DNA of 6,959 nucleotides from Candidatus Bathyarchaeota archaeon (GCA_020344715.1 CP070828.1:269064-276022), one strand, 5' to 3'. Shown: positions 1 to 5,973, counted from the stretch's first letter. Notes: generated by a model not told the origin, from the letters alone. Numbers and translations are program-made.

Positions 1-129
1 GCTGTCAATTTCAAGCTTTACGTTGAGTTTTTTCTCAATGTTTGCTTTAACTCTCCCATCCGGGCCTATGAGGGCTCCTACGCGGTCTCGAGGAATTCTG
101 ATGAATGTGCTAGCCTTTGAGATTTCCAA
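1..129 (-). CDS. KH-domain RNA-binding protein (Pno1/Dim2-like), 5' part only
   Basis: The first 43 codons of a gene that runs off the left edge. The translation contains FIRIPRDRVGALIGPDG, which is the start of a KH fold with its GxxG RNA-contact loop (GPDG, about residues 23-26). Archaeal proteins of this type are relatives of eukaryotic Pno1/Dim2 and act in small-subunit rRNA maturation. The gene lies directly after the RIO1 kinase, its usual archaeal neighbour, and overlaps the end of that gene by 20 bases in another frame. The start is uncertain: in-frame stops lie just upstream, and the only usual start codon before the KH sequence is TTG at 129-127. A purine-rich GAGGTGG at 136-130 abuts it and could act as a ribosome binding site, although the spacing is unusually short. 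Identity as a KH protein is secure from motif plus context; the exact subfamily is inferred. Confidence 0.85.
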   Translation of the reverse strand, partial: MEISKASTFIRIPRDRVGALIGPDGRVKANIEKKLNVKLEIDS

Positions 130-907
130 CCACCTCTTTCACTAGTTCTCTTGCAGGTGGAACAGCAACACCCAAACGTTCAAAGTAGCGAACCAAGTTT
201 TCTAGGTCTCGGAGAAGGAACTCGCTTGCCATAGGGTGTTCTCGAGATACGGCTTGTGAAACGTCGAAGAGAACGGGTTTTCCTTCCCATATCATGATGT
301 TGTATTCGCTCAAGTCAGCGTGCACTAAACCTGCTTTCTGGTATAGCCGCTTAATGTTAACCAGTACTTGCTGATAGATTCTGTTTGGATTCTCGAGTGG
401 AGTCTCTCGAAGTAAAGGCGCGCTGGTTCCGTTTTCTCCGATGAATTCCATGATTAGCACGTTGCGACTAATGGCTATAGGTTTAGGAACGTTTACGCCT
501 GCCTCAAAGGCACTGTGCAGGTTCTTGAACTCTTTGTGAGCCCATAGATATATGAGCGAACGGGTGTCCTTTCTGACTCGGGCGAATCTTGGATCGCCCT
601 GAATATATACGAGCATGCCTTTTTTGAACTCAGCAGAAATTGTCAGGAAGATTTTGATGGCTAGGTTCTTGCCTTCCTTATCTCTACCCCAGTAGAGCTT
701 AGATTCTTTTCCAGCTTTTGCTGATCCGTAGATTTCAGATATTACTCCTTTATTCATGAACTGGTAGATTGTCATGAGGGTTGAGCGATCAAAAACCTCT
801 TCTAAAACTTCGTATTCTTCACTTCTTTTATGTTTCATCAACTGCTCTGTTTCGTAGCGGCTCTCTTTTCGCTTCAGTTTCTTTTCCCATCTCTTTTGAG
901 GAGTCAA
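110..907 (-). CDS. rio1: RIO1-type atypical serine protein kinase/ATPase
   Basis: An atypical kinase of 265 residues, the normal size for archaeal Rio1. In the family it acts as an ATPase/kinase in late small-ribosomal-subunit maturation. The phosphate-binding loop is at residues 61-69 (GSAKAGKES), the ATP-contacting lysine at Lys85 (LAIK), the catalytic loop LVHADLSEYN places Asp198 and Asn203, and the metal-binding aspartate is Asp215 in LFDVSQAV. The stretch KEFKNLHSAFEAGVNVPKPI (125-144) and MEFIGENG (153-160) are Rio1-typical, and the basic N-terminus matches the RIO1 N-terminal helix. The loop reads KAGKES where RIO1 proteins usually have STGKEA, a noticeable variant. The start is TTG at 907-905, and this TTG shares the TTGA overlap with the stop codon of the upstream broken aIF1A, which suggests translational coupling in the ancestor. 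Confidence 0.95.
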   Translation of the reverse strand: MTPQKRWEKKLKRKESRYETEQLMKHKRSEEYEVLEEVFDRSTLMTIYQFMNKGVISEIYGSAKAGKESKLYWGRDKEGKNLAIKIFLTISAEFKKGMLVYIQGDPRFARVRKDTRSLIYLWAHKEFKNLHSAFEAGVNVPKPIAISRNVLIMEFIGENGTSAPLLRETPLENPNRIYQQVLVNIKRLYQKAGLVHADLSEYNIMIWEGKPVLFDVSQAVSREHPMASEFLLRDLENLVRYFERLGVAVPPARELVKEVVGNLKG

Positions 908-1222
908 CTTCGACCATCCACAGCTAGATTGTTGCTAACTTGTTTTTTCCTAGGCAATTCAGCTTGGCTCCTCGTGCAATGCCAAATATCATCTCCCCGT
1001 TGGTCAGAACTGAAATCCCGCGGAGGATCTTTAACTGCAGCACCTTCTGGAGTCCAATCGCACGCTTCTGGATTTTTCCTGGTTTTGCAAGACCTTTCGT
1101 GGCATCTTGACATTTTACCAAAACGCCCTTAGAATCTGGAATCTTGACGAGTAAGCCTAAAACATCATCCGCAACGGCAAGTACCATGTCCTTAATTTCC
1201 TTCTTACTGAGGCCTTTTTCAT
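904..1222 (-). pseudogene. eif1a: translation initiation factor aIF1A, frame-disrupted
   Basis: A recognisable aIF1A, the OB-fold factor that binds the ribosomal A site and helps start-codon scanning, but split over reading frames. The N-terminal half is readable in the frame through 1187-1059 and gives DDVLGLLVKI, VLVKCQD and PGKIQKR. The C-terminal half is readable only in another frame from about 1056 to 904 and gives SSDQRGDDIWHCTRSQAE and PRKK, which matches the family's usual SDKRGDIIWRYTRSQAEWLRKK-type ending. A third break is likely near 1215-1219: the natural ATG at 1222 is one base out of frame with KGLSKKEIKDM. Conserved residues are also altered (WRYT to WHCT, the Trp before LRKK lost, RIPGK shortened to KPGK), which looks like decay. 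It occupies the family's normal slot between DUF424 and RIO1, and its last stop overlaps the RIO1 start as TTGA. Sequencing error is the main alternative. Confidence 0.75.
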
Positions 1223-1299
1223 GCTTAAAGAGTCACTTTTCATATTCTTCTGTTACAGAGAAGAAATCACCTTGCTTAAATGTGTTAAGAGAATGAGAT

Positions 1300-1596
1300 T
1301 CACATTCTTACGATTTGAGCATGGGGTACACCTGCGATTCTTAGTATGGCTTCAGGGTGAACTAGTCCTTCTTGTATTGCATGTTTTACTACGTGTCTTC
1401 CTACCATGTTGACAATCGCACACCGTTTCACAAGTTCGATGGCTTCTTCCACGGAGACCTTGGAGCCTTTGTAGAAACTCTCCTTTACTTCGAAGACTAT
1501 TTTGTCGTCACGCAGGACTTGTCCTAGCAGTTCCGCATCACATGTTGCTAATATGGTGAATCTGCCCAGTTTGCGCAGGTTGATGTAAACGTCCAA
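1300..1596 (-). CDS. DUF424 family protein
   Basis: A small 98-residue protein of the archaeal DUF424 family, recognised from VKESFYKGSKVSVEEAIEL (residues 37-55) and the C-terminal AGVPHAQIVRM. Its molecular role is unknown to me; it is regularly found in the aIF2-beta/aIF1A translation operon, as here, so a link to translation is inferred from neighbourhood only. The single ORF is intact and of usual length. The best start is TTG at 1596-1594, preceded by AGGGCGG at about seven bases. The frame stays open for 25 codons upstream of this TTG back to a stop at 1672-1674, but contains no ATG, GTG or further TTG. The stop codon lies inside a short inverted repeat (AGAATG/CATTCT). Confidence 0.9.
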   Translation of the reverse strand: MDVYINLRKLGRFTILATCDAELLGQVLRDDKIVFEVKESFYKGSKVSVEEAIELVKRCAIVNMVGRHVVKHAIQEGLVHPEAILRIAGVPHAQIVRM

Positions 1597-1702
1597 CCTG
1601 TATCCGCCCTGTTTCGCTTCTAGTGAAGCTATGGTAAGCCGCTCTAAGTAATAGAATAGGTGATGTGGTTCTTATTGTTTGCTTGTTTTGGGCATCTGAT
1701 TG

Positions 1703-2113
1703 CTACATGCTACGCACAGAGCTTCTCGCTCCACAAGCCTCGCAGACCATAAAACTGAGCCGCTTCTCTTTCACGATTCTCGTATCGGGGCGTTTACAGA
1801 CAGGGCAAGTCACAAAGACAACAGTATAGTGTTGAATCAACCGTTCTATAGTATCATAGCGGAACCTGCCTTGAAAAACTGCCCGAGAGCCGCTTAGTGT
1901 TCCAGCTGTAGCCATCTCCCTCGACAGGTAGCGCAGCAGATGCTGAGGATCACGATTAAGTGCATCACAAATCTCTTTGAAATTTTGAACAAATGTTTTC
2001 ATACCAATGGTGATGCTGCGCGGCTTCGGAACTTCAAATCGTTTACGCTCTGAGACATCTGGAGGAAGCTGCGAACGGGCACGTTCTAACAATTCGTTGT
2101 AGTCAAATCTCAT
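1703..2113 (-). CDS. eif2b: translation initiation factor aIF2 subunit beta
   Basis: The beta subunit of archaeal initiation factor 2, which with the alpha and gamma subunits carries Met-tRNAi to the small ribosomal subunit. It has 136 residues, the family's usual size. In order it shows the N-terminal helix (YNELLERA, 5-12, which contacts the gamma subunit in the family), the central alpha/beta domain with NFKEICDALNRDPQHLL (44-60) and the sequence REMATAGTLSGSRAVFQGRF (65-84), and a C-terminal zinc ribbon with Cys103, Cys106, Cys124 and Cys127 (CPVC and CEAC). The ATG at 2113 is well placed: AAGGAA at 2126-2121 lies seven bases before it. It is the first gene of the leftward operon, driven by the divergent promoter around 2159-2173. 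DUF424 follows after 106 bases. Confidence 0.97.
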   Translation of the reverse strand: MRFDYNELLERARSQLPPDVSERKRFEVPKPRSITIGMKTFVQNFKEICDALNRDPQHLLRYLSREMATAGTLSGSRAVFQGRFRYDTIERLIQHYTVVFVTCPVCKRPDTRIVKEKRLSFMVCEACGARSSVRSM

Positions 2114-2154
2114 TTTCGCTTTCCTTCAGGAATTACTGCTTAAGAAGACCTTTA

Positions 2155-2175
2155 CCTGTTTAAATAGTTTATACG
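2155..2175. promoter_or_regulatory. shared divergent TATA region for aIF2-beta and DUF3786 gene
   Basis: The 97-base spacer between the two divergent genes contains a self-complementary TTTAAA at 2159-2164, readable as TTTAAATA on the plus strand and TATTTAAA on the minus strand, plus TTTATA at 2168-2173. Its centre is about 49 bases from both start codons (2113 and 2211), the distance expected for an archaeal TATA box with a short leader. This suggests one symmetric element serving both directions, or two overlapping boxes. No operator-like repeat is evident. Confidence 0.6.
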
Positions 2176-2210
2176 TACGAATACTTAGACACCAAATCTA
2201 GGGTTGGAGA

Positions 2211-2804
2211 ATGTACAGCGAAATCTGGAGCTGGGAAAAATGCAAAAGCAAGATTAGAACGCTGAAGGGGCGGTTGGGGTTTCAGGAAACTCCAGTTCTC
2301 AGATTCCTAGCATTGAGTCTTTCACTTGAAGATGGACGTATCTATGACAATCTAAGACAATCTTTCTCTCCGCAAATAGAACCAAGCGCATACTGTATCC
2401 TTTCTGGATATGCTGACGCGCGACCGATGCCGGAAAGCACGCGTTTGGTTTCATTTGCCCAACTGAGTGGCGGCCGTTCATATCAAAACGCCTTCATACA
2501 ACGCGTAGTCAAACCTACTGAGAATTTTTTTGCATCAAAAACCTCAAGGCTCTATCACGCAGCGAAGCTTCTAGGTGGTGAACGACTGGGCTTTGGTGAC
2601 TACTCTGTTAGAATCTACTCCCTTCCTCTTGTGCCAATCACTATAGTATTATGGGTCAAAACACCGGAGTTTCCTGTTTCAGCAAGCATCTTGTTCAGCT
2701 CTTCTGCAAACTACTGCTTGTCCACAGAACAACTGGCTATGCTAGGTGAGTTGACCTCAGCAAGGCTGAGATACGCTTGCGAAGTCCCAATCGCTAGAGG
2801 TTGA
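2211..2804 (+). CDS. DUF3786 domain protein, function unknown
   Basis: A 197-residue soluble protein with no signal peptide or membrane segment. The C-terminal two thirds carry hallmarks of DUF3786: FAQLSGGRSYQNAF (82-95), AAKLLGGERLGFGD (117-130), LPLVPITIVLWVKTPEFPVS (138-157) and ILFSSSANYCLSTEQLAMLG (160-179). DUF3786 occurs in anaerobic bacteria and archaea, often near corrinoid or acetyl-CoA-pathway genes, but its biochemical role is not established, and no such neighbour is present here. Three cysteines (11, 62, 169) plus Cys190 are scattered and do not form a CxxC cluster. ATG at 2211 is preceded by GGAG at close range (two bases). It is transcribed away from the aIF2-beta operon, apparently alone. 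Length is normal for the family. Confidence 0.8.
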   Translation: MYSEIWSWEKCKSKIRTLKGRLGFQETPVLRFLALSLSLEDGRIYDNLRQSFSPQIEPSAYCILSGYADARPMPESTRLVSFAQLSGGRSYQNAFIQRVVKPTENFFASKTSRLYHAAKLLGGERLGFGDYSVRIYSLPLVPITIVLWVKTPEFPVSASILFSSSANYCLSTEQLAMLGELTSARLRYACEVPIARG

Positions 2805-3035
2805 GGTTCTCCGGTACTCGGTTTCCTGCGGTCTTCGGAAGAGGTTCATCCAAACAAAGAAAATTCAGTAGATCGCACGGACGCCAAATTGATGGGTTAC
2901 GTTATGTAGATTCTACGTGGTTCATGCAGGCGAAGATTCTCCTCAGCGATCTTAAAATACCAATTCGGATTCTCGTTAAATTAATAAATGAGCTTGTCAT
3001 TCTCATAGTCGCATCCAGCGAAGGAGAAAACATGT
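2805..3035. other. intergenic gap between DUF3786 gene and S8e
   Basis: A 231-base stretch without a gene I can support. One plus-strand frame stays open from a TTG at 2801 through to 3064, but its sequence matches nothing I know, it runs through the S8e promoter and overlaps the S8e start, so I do not call it. A perfect short palindrome, GTAGATTCTAC, is at 2906-2916. The right end holds the S8e promoter and ribosome binding site. I see no RNA gene or clear terminator. Confidence 0.5.
2976..2988 (+). promoter_or_regulatory. probable TATA box of S8e-SRP19 unit
   Basis: TTAAATTAATAAA is the most AT-rich element before S8e and lies about 50-60 bases ahead of its TTG start, giving a predicted transcript start near 3005-3015 and a leader of about 25 bases that contains the AAGGAGA ribosome binding site at 3021-3027. 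A second AT-rich stretch, TTAAAATA at 2952-2959, is a weaker alternative. Confidence 0.5.
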
Positions 3036-3428
3036 TTGTCAGTGTGGCACGGAAGGTTGAATAAGAGGAAGGCTTCAGGGGGCAGAAAGAGAGCCAATAG
3101 AATGAAAAGGAAATTCGAAAGAGGCTCTTTTCCTACAGAAACTACACTTGGTAAAACAAAAAAGAAAGTTTCTCGCCGACGAGGAGGCAATGTGAAAATC
3201 CGGCTACTGAGAGCAAGCTATGCGAATGTTTCTAATCTCTCCACTGGGAAAACCATAAAAACCGAGATTCTGCGAGTGATAAAAAACCCTGCTAATGTCG
3301 ATTATAATCGCAGGGGAGTAATAACAAAAGGCACAATCATTGAGACCCCTCTAGGTACAGCTCGCATAACCTCTCGTCCAGGACAAGACGGACTAGTAAA
3401 CGCTGTGCTTCTCCAGAAAGAATCATAA
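3036..3428 (+). CDS. rps8e: 30S ribosomal protein S8e
   Basis: A ribosomal protein of the archaeal/eukaryotic small subunit that has no bacterial equivalent. It has 130 residues, the normal archaeal size, and is very basic. The N-terminus SVWHGRLNKRKASGGRKR (2-19), the middle ETTLGKTKKK and RRRGGN (residues about 35-51), and the C-terminal ITKGTIIETPLGTARITSRP (95-114) followed by GQDGLVNAVLL are diagnostic. The family begins MSVWxGR, so the start must be the TTG at 3036; GGAG at 3023-3026 lies nine bases before it. An ATG at 3032-3034 is better as a codon but in the wrong frame, giving only a 10-residue peptide ending at 3064. SRP19 follows after 36 bases in the same direction. Confidence 0.97.
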   Translation: MSVWHGRLNKRKASGGRKRANRMKRKFERGSFPTETTLGKTKKKVSRRRGGNVKIRLLRASYANVSNLSTGKTIKTEILRVIKNPANVDYNRRGVITKGTIIETPLGTARITSRPGQDGLVNAVLLQKES

Positions 3429-3464
3429 ACCTGAACCAGGTTAGACAAGCTGCTGGTTGCGCTA

Positions 3465-3749
3465 ATGAAAAAACGAGATAGAATTCTTCTGTGGCCAGCT
3501 TACTTCGACTCAAGCAAAACCCGACTTCAAGGAAGAAGAGTACCCAAGAAACTTTCCGTAGTCTTTCCAAAGCTCGAGGAAATACAAGATGCAACCAGAA
3601 ACCTCGGCTTAGGCTCAGAAGTTGTATTAGGTGTTAAATACCCTAAGGTTCCTTGGCAAGAAACAGGCTATATTCTAGTCCCCAAAAAAAGCTCGAAAAC
3701 CAAAATAATCCACAAAATCGCAGAGAAGCTGGAGACGCTCCGCAAGTAA
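3465..3749 (+). CDS. srp19: signal recognition particle protein SRP19
   Basis: A 94-residue RNA-binding protein that binds helices 6 and 8 of 7S SRP RNA and prepares the site for SRP54, for co-translational targeting of membrane proteins. The family signature is clear: LLWPAYFDSSKTRLQGRRVP (8-27) followed by KKLSV, then LEEIQDATRNLGL (37-49), the short YPKVPWQETGYILV region (about 59-72) and a basic C-terminus. Length is normal for archaea. ATG at 3465 fits the family's MKKRDR start. The ribosome binding site is weak (GGTTG at 3455-3459) and may be masked by a stem in the spacer after S8e. Most likely co-transcribed with S8e. Confidence 0.96.
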   Translation: MKKRDRILLWPAYFDSSKTRLQGRRVPKKLSVVFPKLEEIQDATRNLGLGSEVVLGVKYPKVPWQETGYILVPKKSSKTKIIHKIAEKLETLRK

Positions 3750-3780
3750 ACGCGGATTTGAGGCGAATCTTTGAGAAAGG

Positions 3781-3789
3781 TTTAAATAA
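3781..3789 (+). promoter_or_regulatory. TATA box of gar1-tfb unit
   Basis: TTTAAATAA lies in the 82-base spacer after SRP19, 43-51 bases before the Gar1 TTG start, preceded by the purine run GAGAAAGG that could be a BRE-like element. A transcript start near 3812 is predicted, leaving a leader of about 20 bases with a strong ribosome binding site, GAGGGGG (3821-3827), four bases before the start. Confidence 0.65.
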
Positions 3790-3831
3790 CGCGCTCCGTG
3801 TGAATTTTTAGACTTTTGTTGAGGGGGCAGT

Positions 3832-4086
3832 TTGCAAAGATTGGGTTACGTGCTTCATATTAGCTCTTCCAAGAACCTGATCCTAAGAGCCGAAAAACCT
3901 CCGAAAATCAATGACAAGGTTGTTGACGAAAACCTAAAATCTGTAGGAACCGTCTTTGACGTTTTTGGACCAGTTTCTTCACCGTATGTTGCAGTGCGCC
4001 CTAGCGTGGAAAGGCCACAACGATTTATGAATCATGTTCTTTACGTTCTGCCTCGCCTGAAGAAAAGATGGAAGAGGAGAAGATGA
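3832..4086 (+). CDS. gar1: H/ACA RNP protein Gar1
   Basis: An 84-residue Gar1, the small beta-barrel subunit of H/ACA ribonucleoproteins that binds Cbf5 and helps product turnover in guide-directed pseudouridylation of rRNA. The sequence shows the family pattern [18 protein letters not shown] (4-21), then [20 protein letters not shown] (32-51), SPYVAVRP (52-59) and a strongly basic tail (KKRWKRRR). Length is usual for archaeal Gar1. The start is TTG at 3832, supported by the GAGGGGG ribosome binding site just upstream and by homology beginning at once with MQRLG. Its stop TGA overlaps the TFB ATG as ATGA (4083-4086); Gar1-TFB adjacency is known in other archaea and the overlap indicates coupled translation. 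Confidence 0.95.
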   Translation: MQRLGYVLHISSSKNLILRAEKPPKINDKVVDENLKSVGTVFDVFGPVSSPYVAVRPSVERPQRFMNHVLYVLPRLKKRWKRRR

Positions 4087-5021
4087 GCGCAGAGCGTGTT
4101 CCTGCAGCTCCTGCAAGAGTTCAGCAATGTCCAGAATGCGCCAGCGATAGGCTCATGAGAGATTATGAATGCGCCGAAATTGTATGCATGAACTGTGGCT
4201 TTGTCATCGCAGCCAAGCTTACAGATAGAGGACCTGAATGGCGTGCATTCAACGCTGAGCAAAGAGCTAAACGCGCTCGGGTTGGTGCCCCACTAACTTA
4301 CACAATTCATGACAAAGGACTTTCAACAATGATTGACTGGCATGACCGAGACATCTACGGAAAAAGGCTTTCTCCAGGTCAAAAAGCCCAGATTTATCGG
4401 CTGCGAAAATGGCAACGTAGAATACGAGTTTCGGATGCAACGGAACGCAATCTTGCATTTGCCTTGTCTGAGATTTCGAAAATAGCCAACGCATTGAATC
4501 TGCCTAGAAACATCTTGGAGACCGCCTCTGTGATTTATCGGCGAGCTGTGAAAGAAAGACTTATTCGAGGAAGGTCCATTCAAGGCGTAACTGCAGCCGC
4601 CGTGTATGTGTCATGTCGACAATGCGGCCTAGCAAGAACTCTTGAAGAAATTGCCCAAGCCTCTAACATTAACAAAAAAGAAGTTGGTCGGAGCTATCGC
4701 TTTCTCATTAAAGAGCTGGACTATTTCATTCCACCCTTAAAACCAAGTCAATACATCGCCAAGTTTTCCAATCAGCTAACCATGCAAGGCAAAGTGGAAG
4801 AAATCGCCCACAAAATTCTGAAGAGTGCAAGAGAGCTCAAGCTTACTTCTGGCAGAGGACCTACTGGGATAGCTGCAGCCGCTAGCTACATTGCTTCTGT
4901 ACTGACTGGTGAACGAAAGACCCAAAGGGAAATCGCAGAAATTGCACAGGTAACCGAAGTGACAATTCGCAATCGCTACAAAGAACTAGTTGAATACTTA
5001 ATGTTTGAAATCACCATTTGA
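4083..5021 (+). CDS. tfb: transcription initiation factor TFB (TFIIB homologue)
   Basis: The archaeal TFIIB homologue, which joins TBP on the TATA box and BRE and recruits RNA polymerase. With the ATG at 4083 it has 312 residues, a normal length. It has an N-terminal zinc ribbon (CPEC at 16-19 and CMNC at 35-38), a B-reader/linker region with RGPEWRAF (49-56) and the conserved [19 protein letters not shown] (64-82), then two cyclin repeats: the first about 118-213, with [17 protein letters not shown], and the second about 217-310, with [14 protein letters not shown] and the helix-turn-helix [20 protein letters not shown] (280-299). I prefer the ATG at 4083 because GAGGAGA (4074-4080) is well spaced before it and it forms ATGA with the Gar1 stop; an in-frame ATG at 4068 would add five residues and remains possible. 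Confidence 0.96.
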   Translation: MSAERVPAAPARVQQCPECASDRLMRDYECAEIVCMNCGFVIAAKLTDRGPEWRAFNAEQRAKRARVGAPLTYTIHDKGLSTMIDWHDRDIYGKRLSPGQKAQIYRLRKWQRRIRVSDATERNLAFALSEISKIANALNLPRNILETASVIYRRAVKERLIRGRSIQGVTAAAVYVSCRQCGLARTLEEIAQASNINKKEVGRSYRFLIKELDYFIPPLKPSQYIAKFSNQLTMQGKVEEIAHKILKSARELKLTSGRGPTGIAAAASYIASVLTGERKTQREIAEIAQVTEVTIRNRYKELVEYLMFEITI

Positions 5022-5398
5022 TCTCCCTGTTTCCACTATGAAAAGATGCTGACTGTCACCTTTTTCAAAAAAATCTTTTGACTCGAAAATTTGCATGAGA
5101 CAACTCGGATTCTCATGAGCTCGCGGAAACTTGTGGAAGAGTCCGCCGATGCACGACGATCAGGTTTTAGATTAGGAAATCCCAGAAGAACTGATGATGC
5201 TCACAACGAACCTTCCACTAAAGATGCTTGGCCTAGGGTTCACTTGTTGGAAGACAAGCAATTCAGAGAGCATTTATTCACTTGACCGAATGGGCAGCAC
5301 AATGATCGAAAGACCACTAGTAACGTTGTGTCAATTCAACAGCTTTCATGGTTAATCTAGCGTCGGGGACATAACTGCTGGCTTTCAAATGATTGAGT
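5022..5398. other. 377-base gap between convergent TFB and tRNA endonuclease genes
   Basis: Both flanking genes end here. Apart from the T-rich terminator near TFB I see nothing firm. A 64-codon plus-strand ORF beginning at the ATG of 5091 (TTGC-ATG) has a low-complexity polar composition, no ribosome binding site worth naming and no recognisable motif, so it is left out. A TGATGA at 5192-5197 resembles a C box but has no D box at the right distance. No tRNA, repeat array or inverted repeat typical of a mobile element was seen. Confidence 0.5.
5041..5079 (+). terminator. T-rich terminator region after TFB
   Basis: Twenty bases after the TFB stop, an inverted repeat AAAAGAT (5041-5047) / ATCTTTT (5073-5079) encloses TTTTT at 5061-5065. 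The two T-runs on the plus strand fit the archaeal habit of terminating at oligo-T. The long loop makes the hairpin itself weak, so the T-runs are the main evidence. Confidence 0.5.
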
Positions 5399-5956
5399 CT
5401 AGGCTTTGAACCATTTGAAAATGAGGTATTGTATTTTCTTGTTTTCGTGAATAGGCGCCGCTAGAATAAACCTCTTTCGTACAGTTGTTGCTAGTCTCCC
5501 CGCTTTTACAAGTTCAGTGGCGGTAATTTCATCGGTTGAGTTCCTAACGGACACCATATATGGAGCGTGATCGATGCCAGGTCCATGCTTGTACACGGCA
5601 AAGTCGCATCCGTACTTGATGCCAGGAGTAACTATGAATCCCGTGTCTCGAAGGTCTTTGTAGACGGCGAATTTCAGATCGAATTCTTCGTAGAGTTTGC
5701 GAGCTTTGTATCTTAGTTTCCTAAGGCTTACCTTCCTGTTTCTTGGTCGTTCAGATATTGCTATGATTTCTTTCTCAGCTAGGTACAGACCTTCCATTAG
5801 GTCGAGGATAAGTGGCACATTAAATTCGGCTATCTTTGGCTTCGGTATGCCCATCGGCTTTCCGTAGTAGCCCATCTTGTAGAGTTCCGAGCCATCTTTT
5901 GGGTTCCAAACCACTAAAAAATTCTCAATAAGCTCGGTTTTGAGTTTTCTGGGCAT
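5399..5956 (-). CDS. endA: tRNA-splicing endonuclease
   Basis: The enzyme cuts bulge-helix-bulge motifs to remove introns from archaeal pre-tRNA, leaving 2',3'-cyclic phosphate ends. At 185 residues it is the short, homotetramer-type length. The N-terminal domain (about 1-85) includes YKMGYYGKP; the C-terminal catalytic domain begins near SLRKLRYKARKLYEEFDLKF (77-96) and contains the triad residues Tyr115 (KYGCDFAVY), His130 (GIDHAPYMV) and a lysine in VRKRF, probably Lys161. All three are present, so activity is expected. ATG at 5956 is 17 bases after the stop of the DUF47 gene; the pair reads as an operon. The ribosome binding site is weak (GAAG immediately before ATG), which suggests coupling to DUF47 translation. 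Confidence 0.95.
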   Translation of the reverse strand: MPRKLKTELIENFLVVWNPKDGSELYKMGYYGKPMGIPKPKIAEFNVPLILDLMEGLYLAEKEIIAISERPRNRKVSLRKLRYKARKLYEEFDLKFAVYKDLRDTGFIVTPGIKYGCDFAVYKHGPGIDHAPYMVSVRNSTDEITATELVKAGRLATTVRKRFILAAPIHENKKIQYLIFKWFKA

Positions 5957-5973
5957 CTTCTACAGCTCGTAGG

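Noticed and set aside
830..1132. A 100-codon plus-strand ORF opposite RIO1 and aIF1A
   Set aside because: It is antisense to the RIO1 N-terminus and the aIF1A remnant, both identified by homology; its hydrophobic translation is a by-product of the charged sense strand.
904..1187. Programmed frameshifting to make full aIF1A
   Set aside because: No slippery heptamer is seen at the junction near 1055-1062, two separate frame changes would be needed, and conserved residues are altered, so decay or sequence error is simpler.
1245..1265. TTCTTCTG / CAGAGAAGAA inverted repeat before the broken aIF1A as a terminator or operator
   Set aside because: The stem is interrupted, there is no T-run, and the sequence is simple enough for chance.
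2843..2850. GGTTCATC resembling a tRNA T-loop
   Set aside because: No matching acceptor, D-arm or anticodon stems can be built around it.
2801..3064. An 87-codon plus-strand ORF starting at TTG, overlapping the DUF3786 stop as TTGA
   Set aside because: No recognisable motif, zero spacing between AGAGG and the TTG, it runs through the S8e TATA box and overlaps the S8e start by 29 bases.
5192..5197. C-box-like TGATGA suggesting a C/D guide RNA
   Set aside because: The purine before TGATGA is missing and no CTGA D box or C'/D' pair lies at a suitable distance.
5091..5285. A 64-codon plus-strand ORF in the convergent gap
   Set aside because: No ribosome binding site or family motif; the composition is not convincing and chance ORFs of this length are expected.
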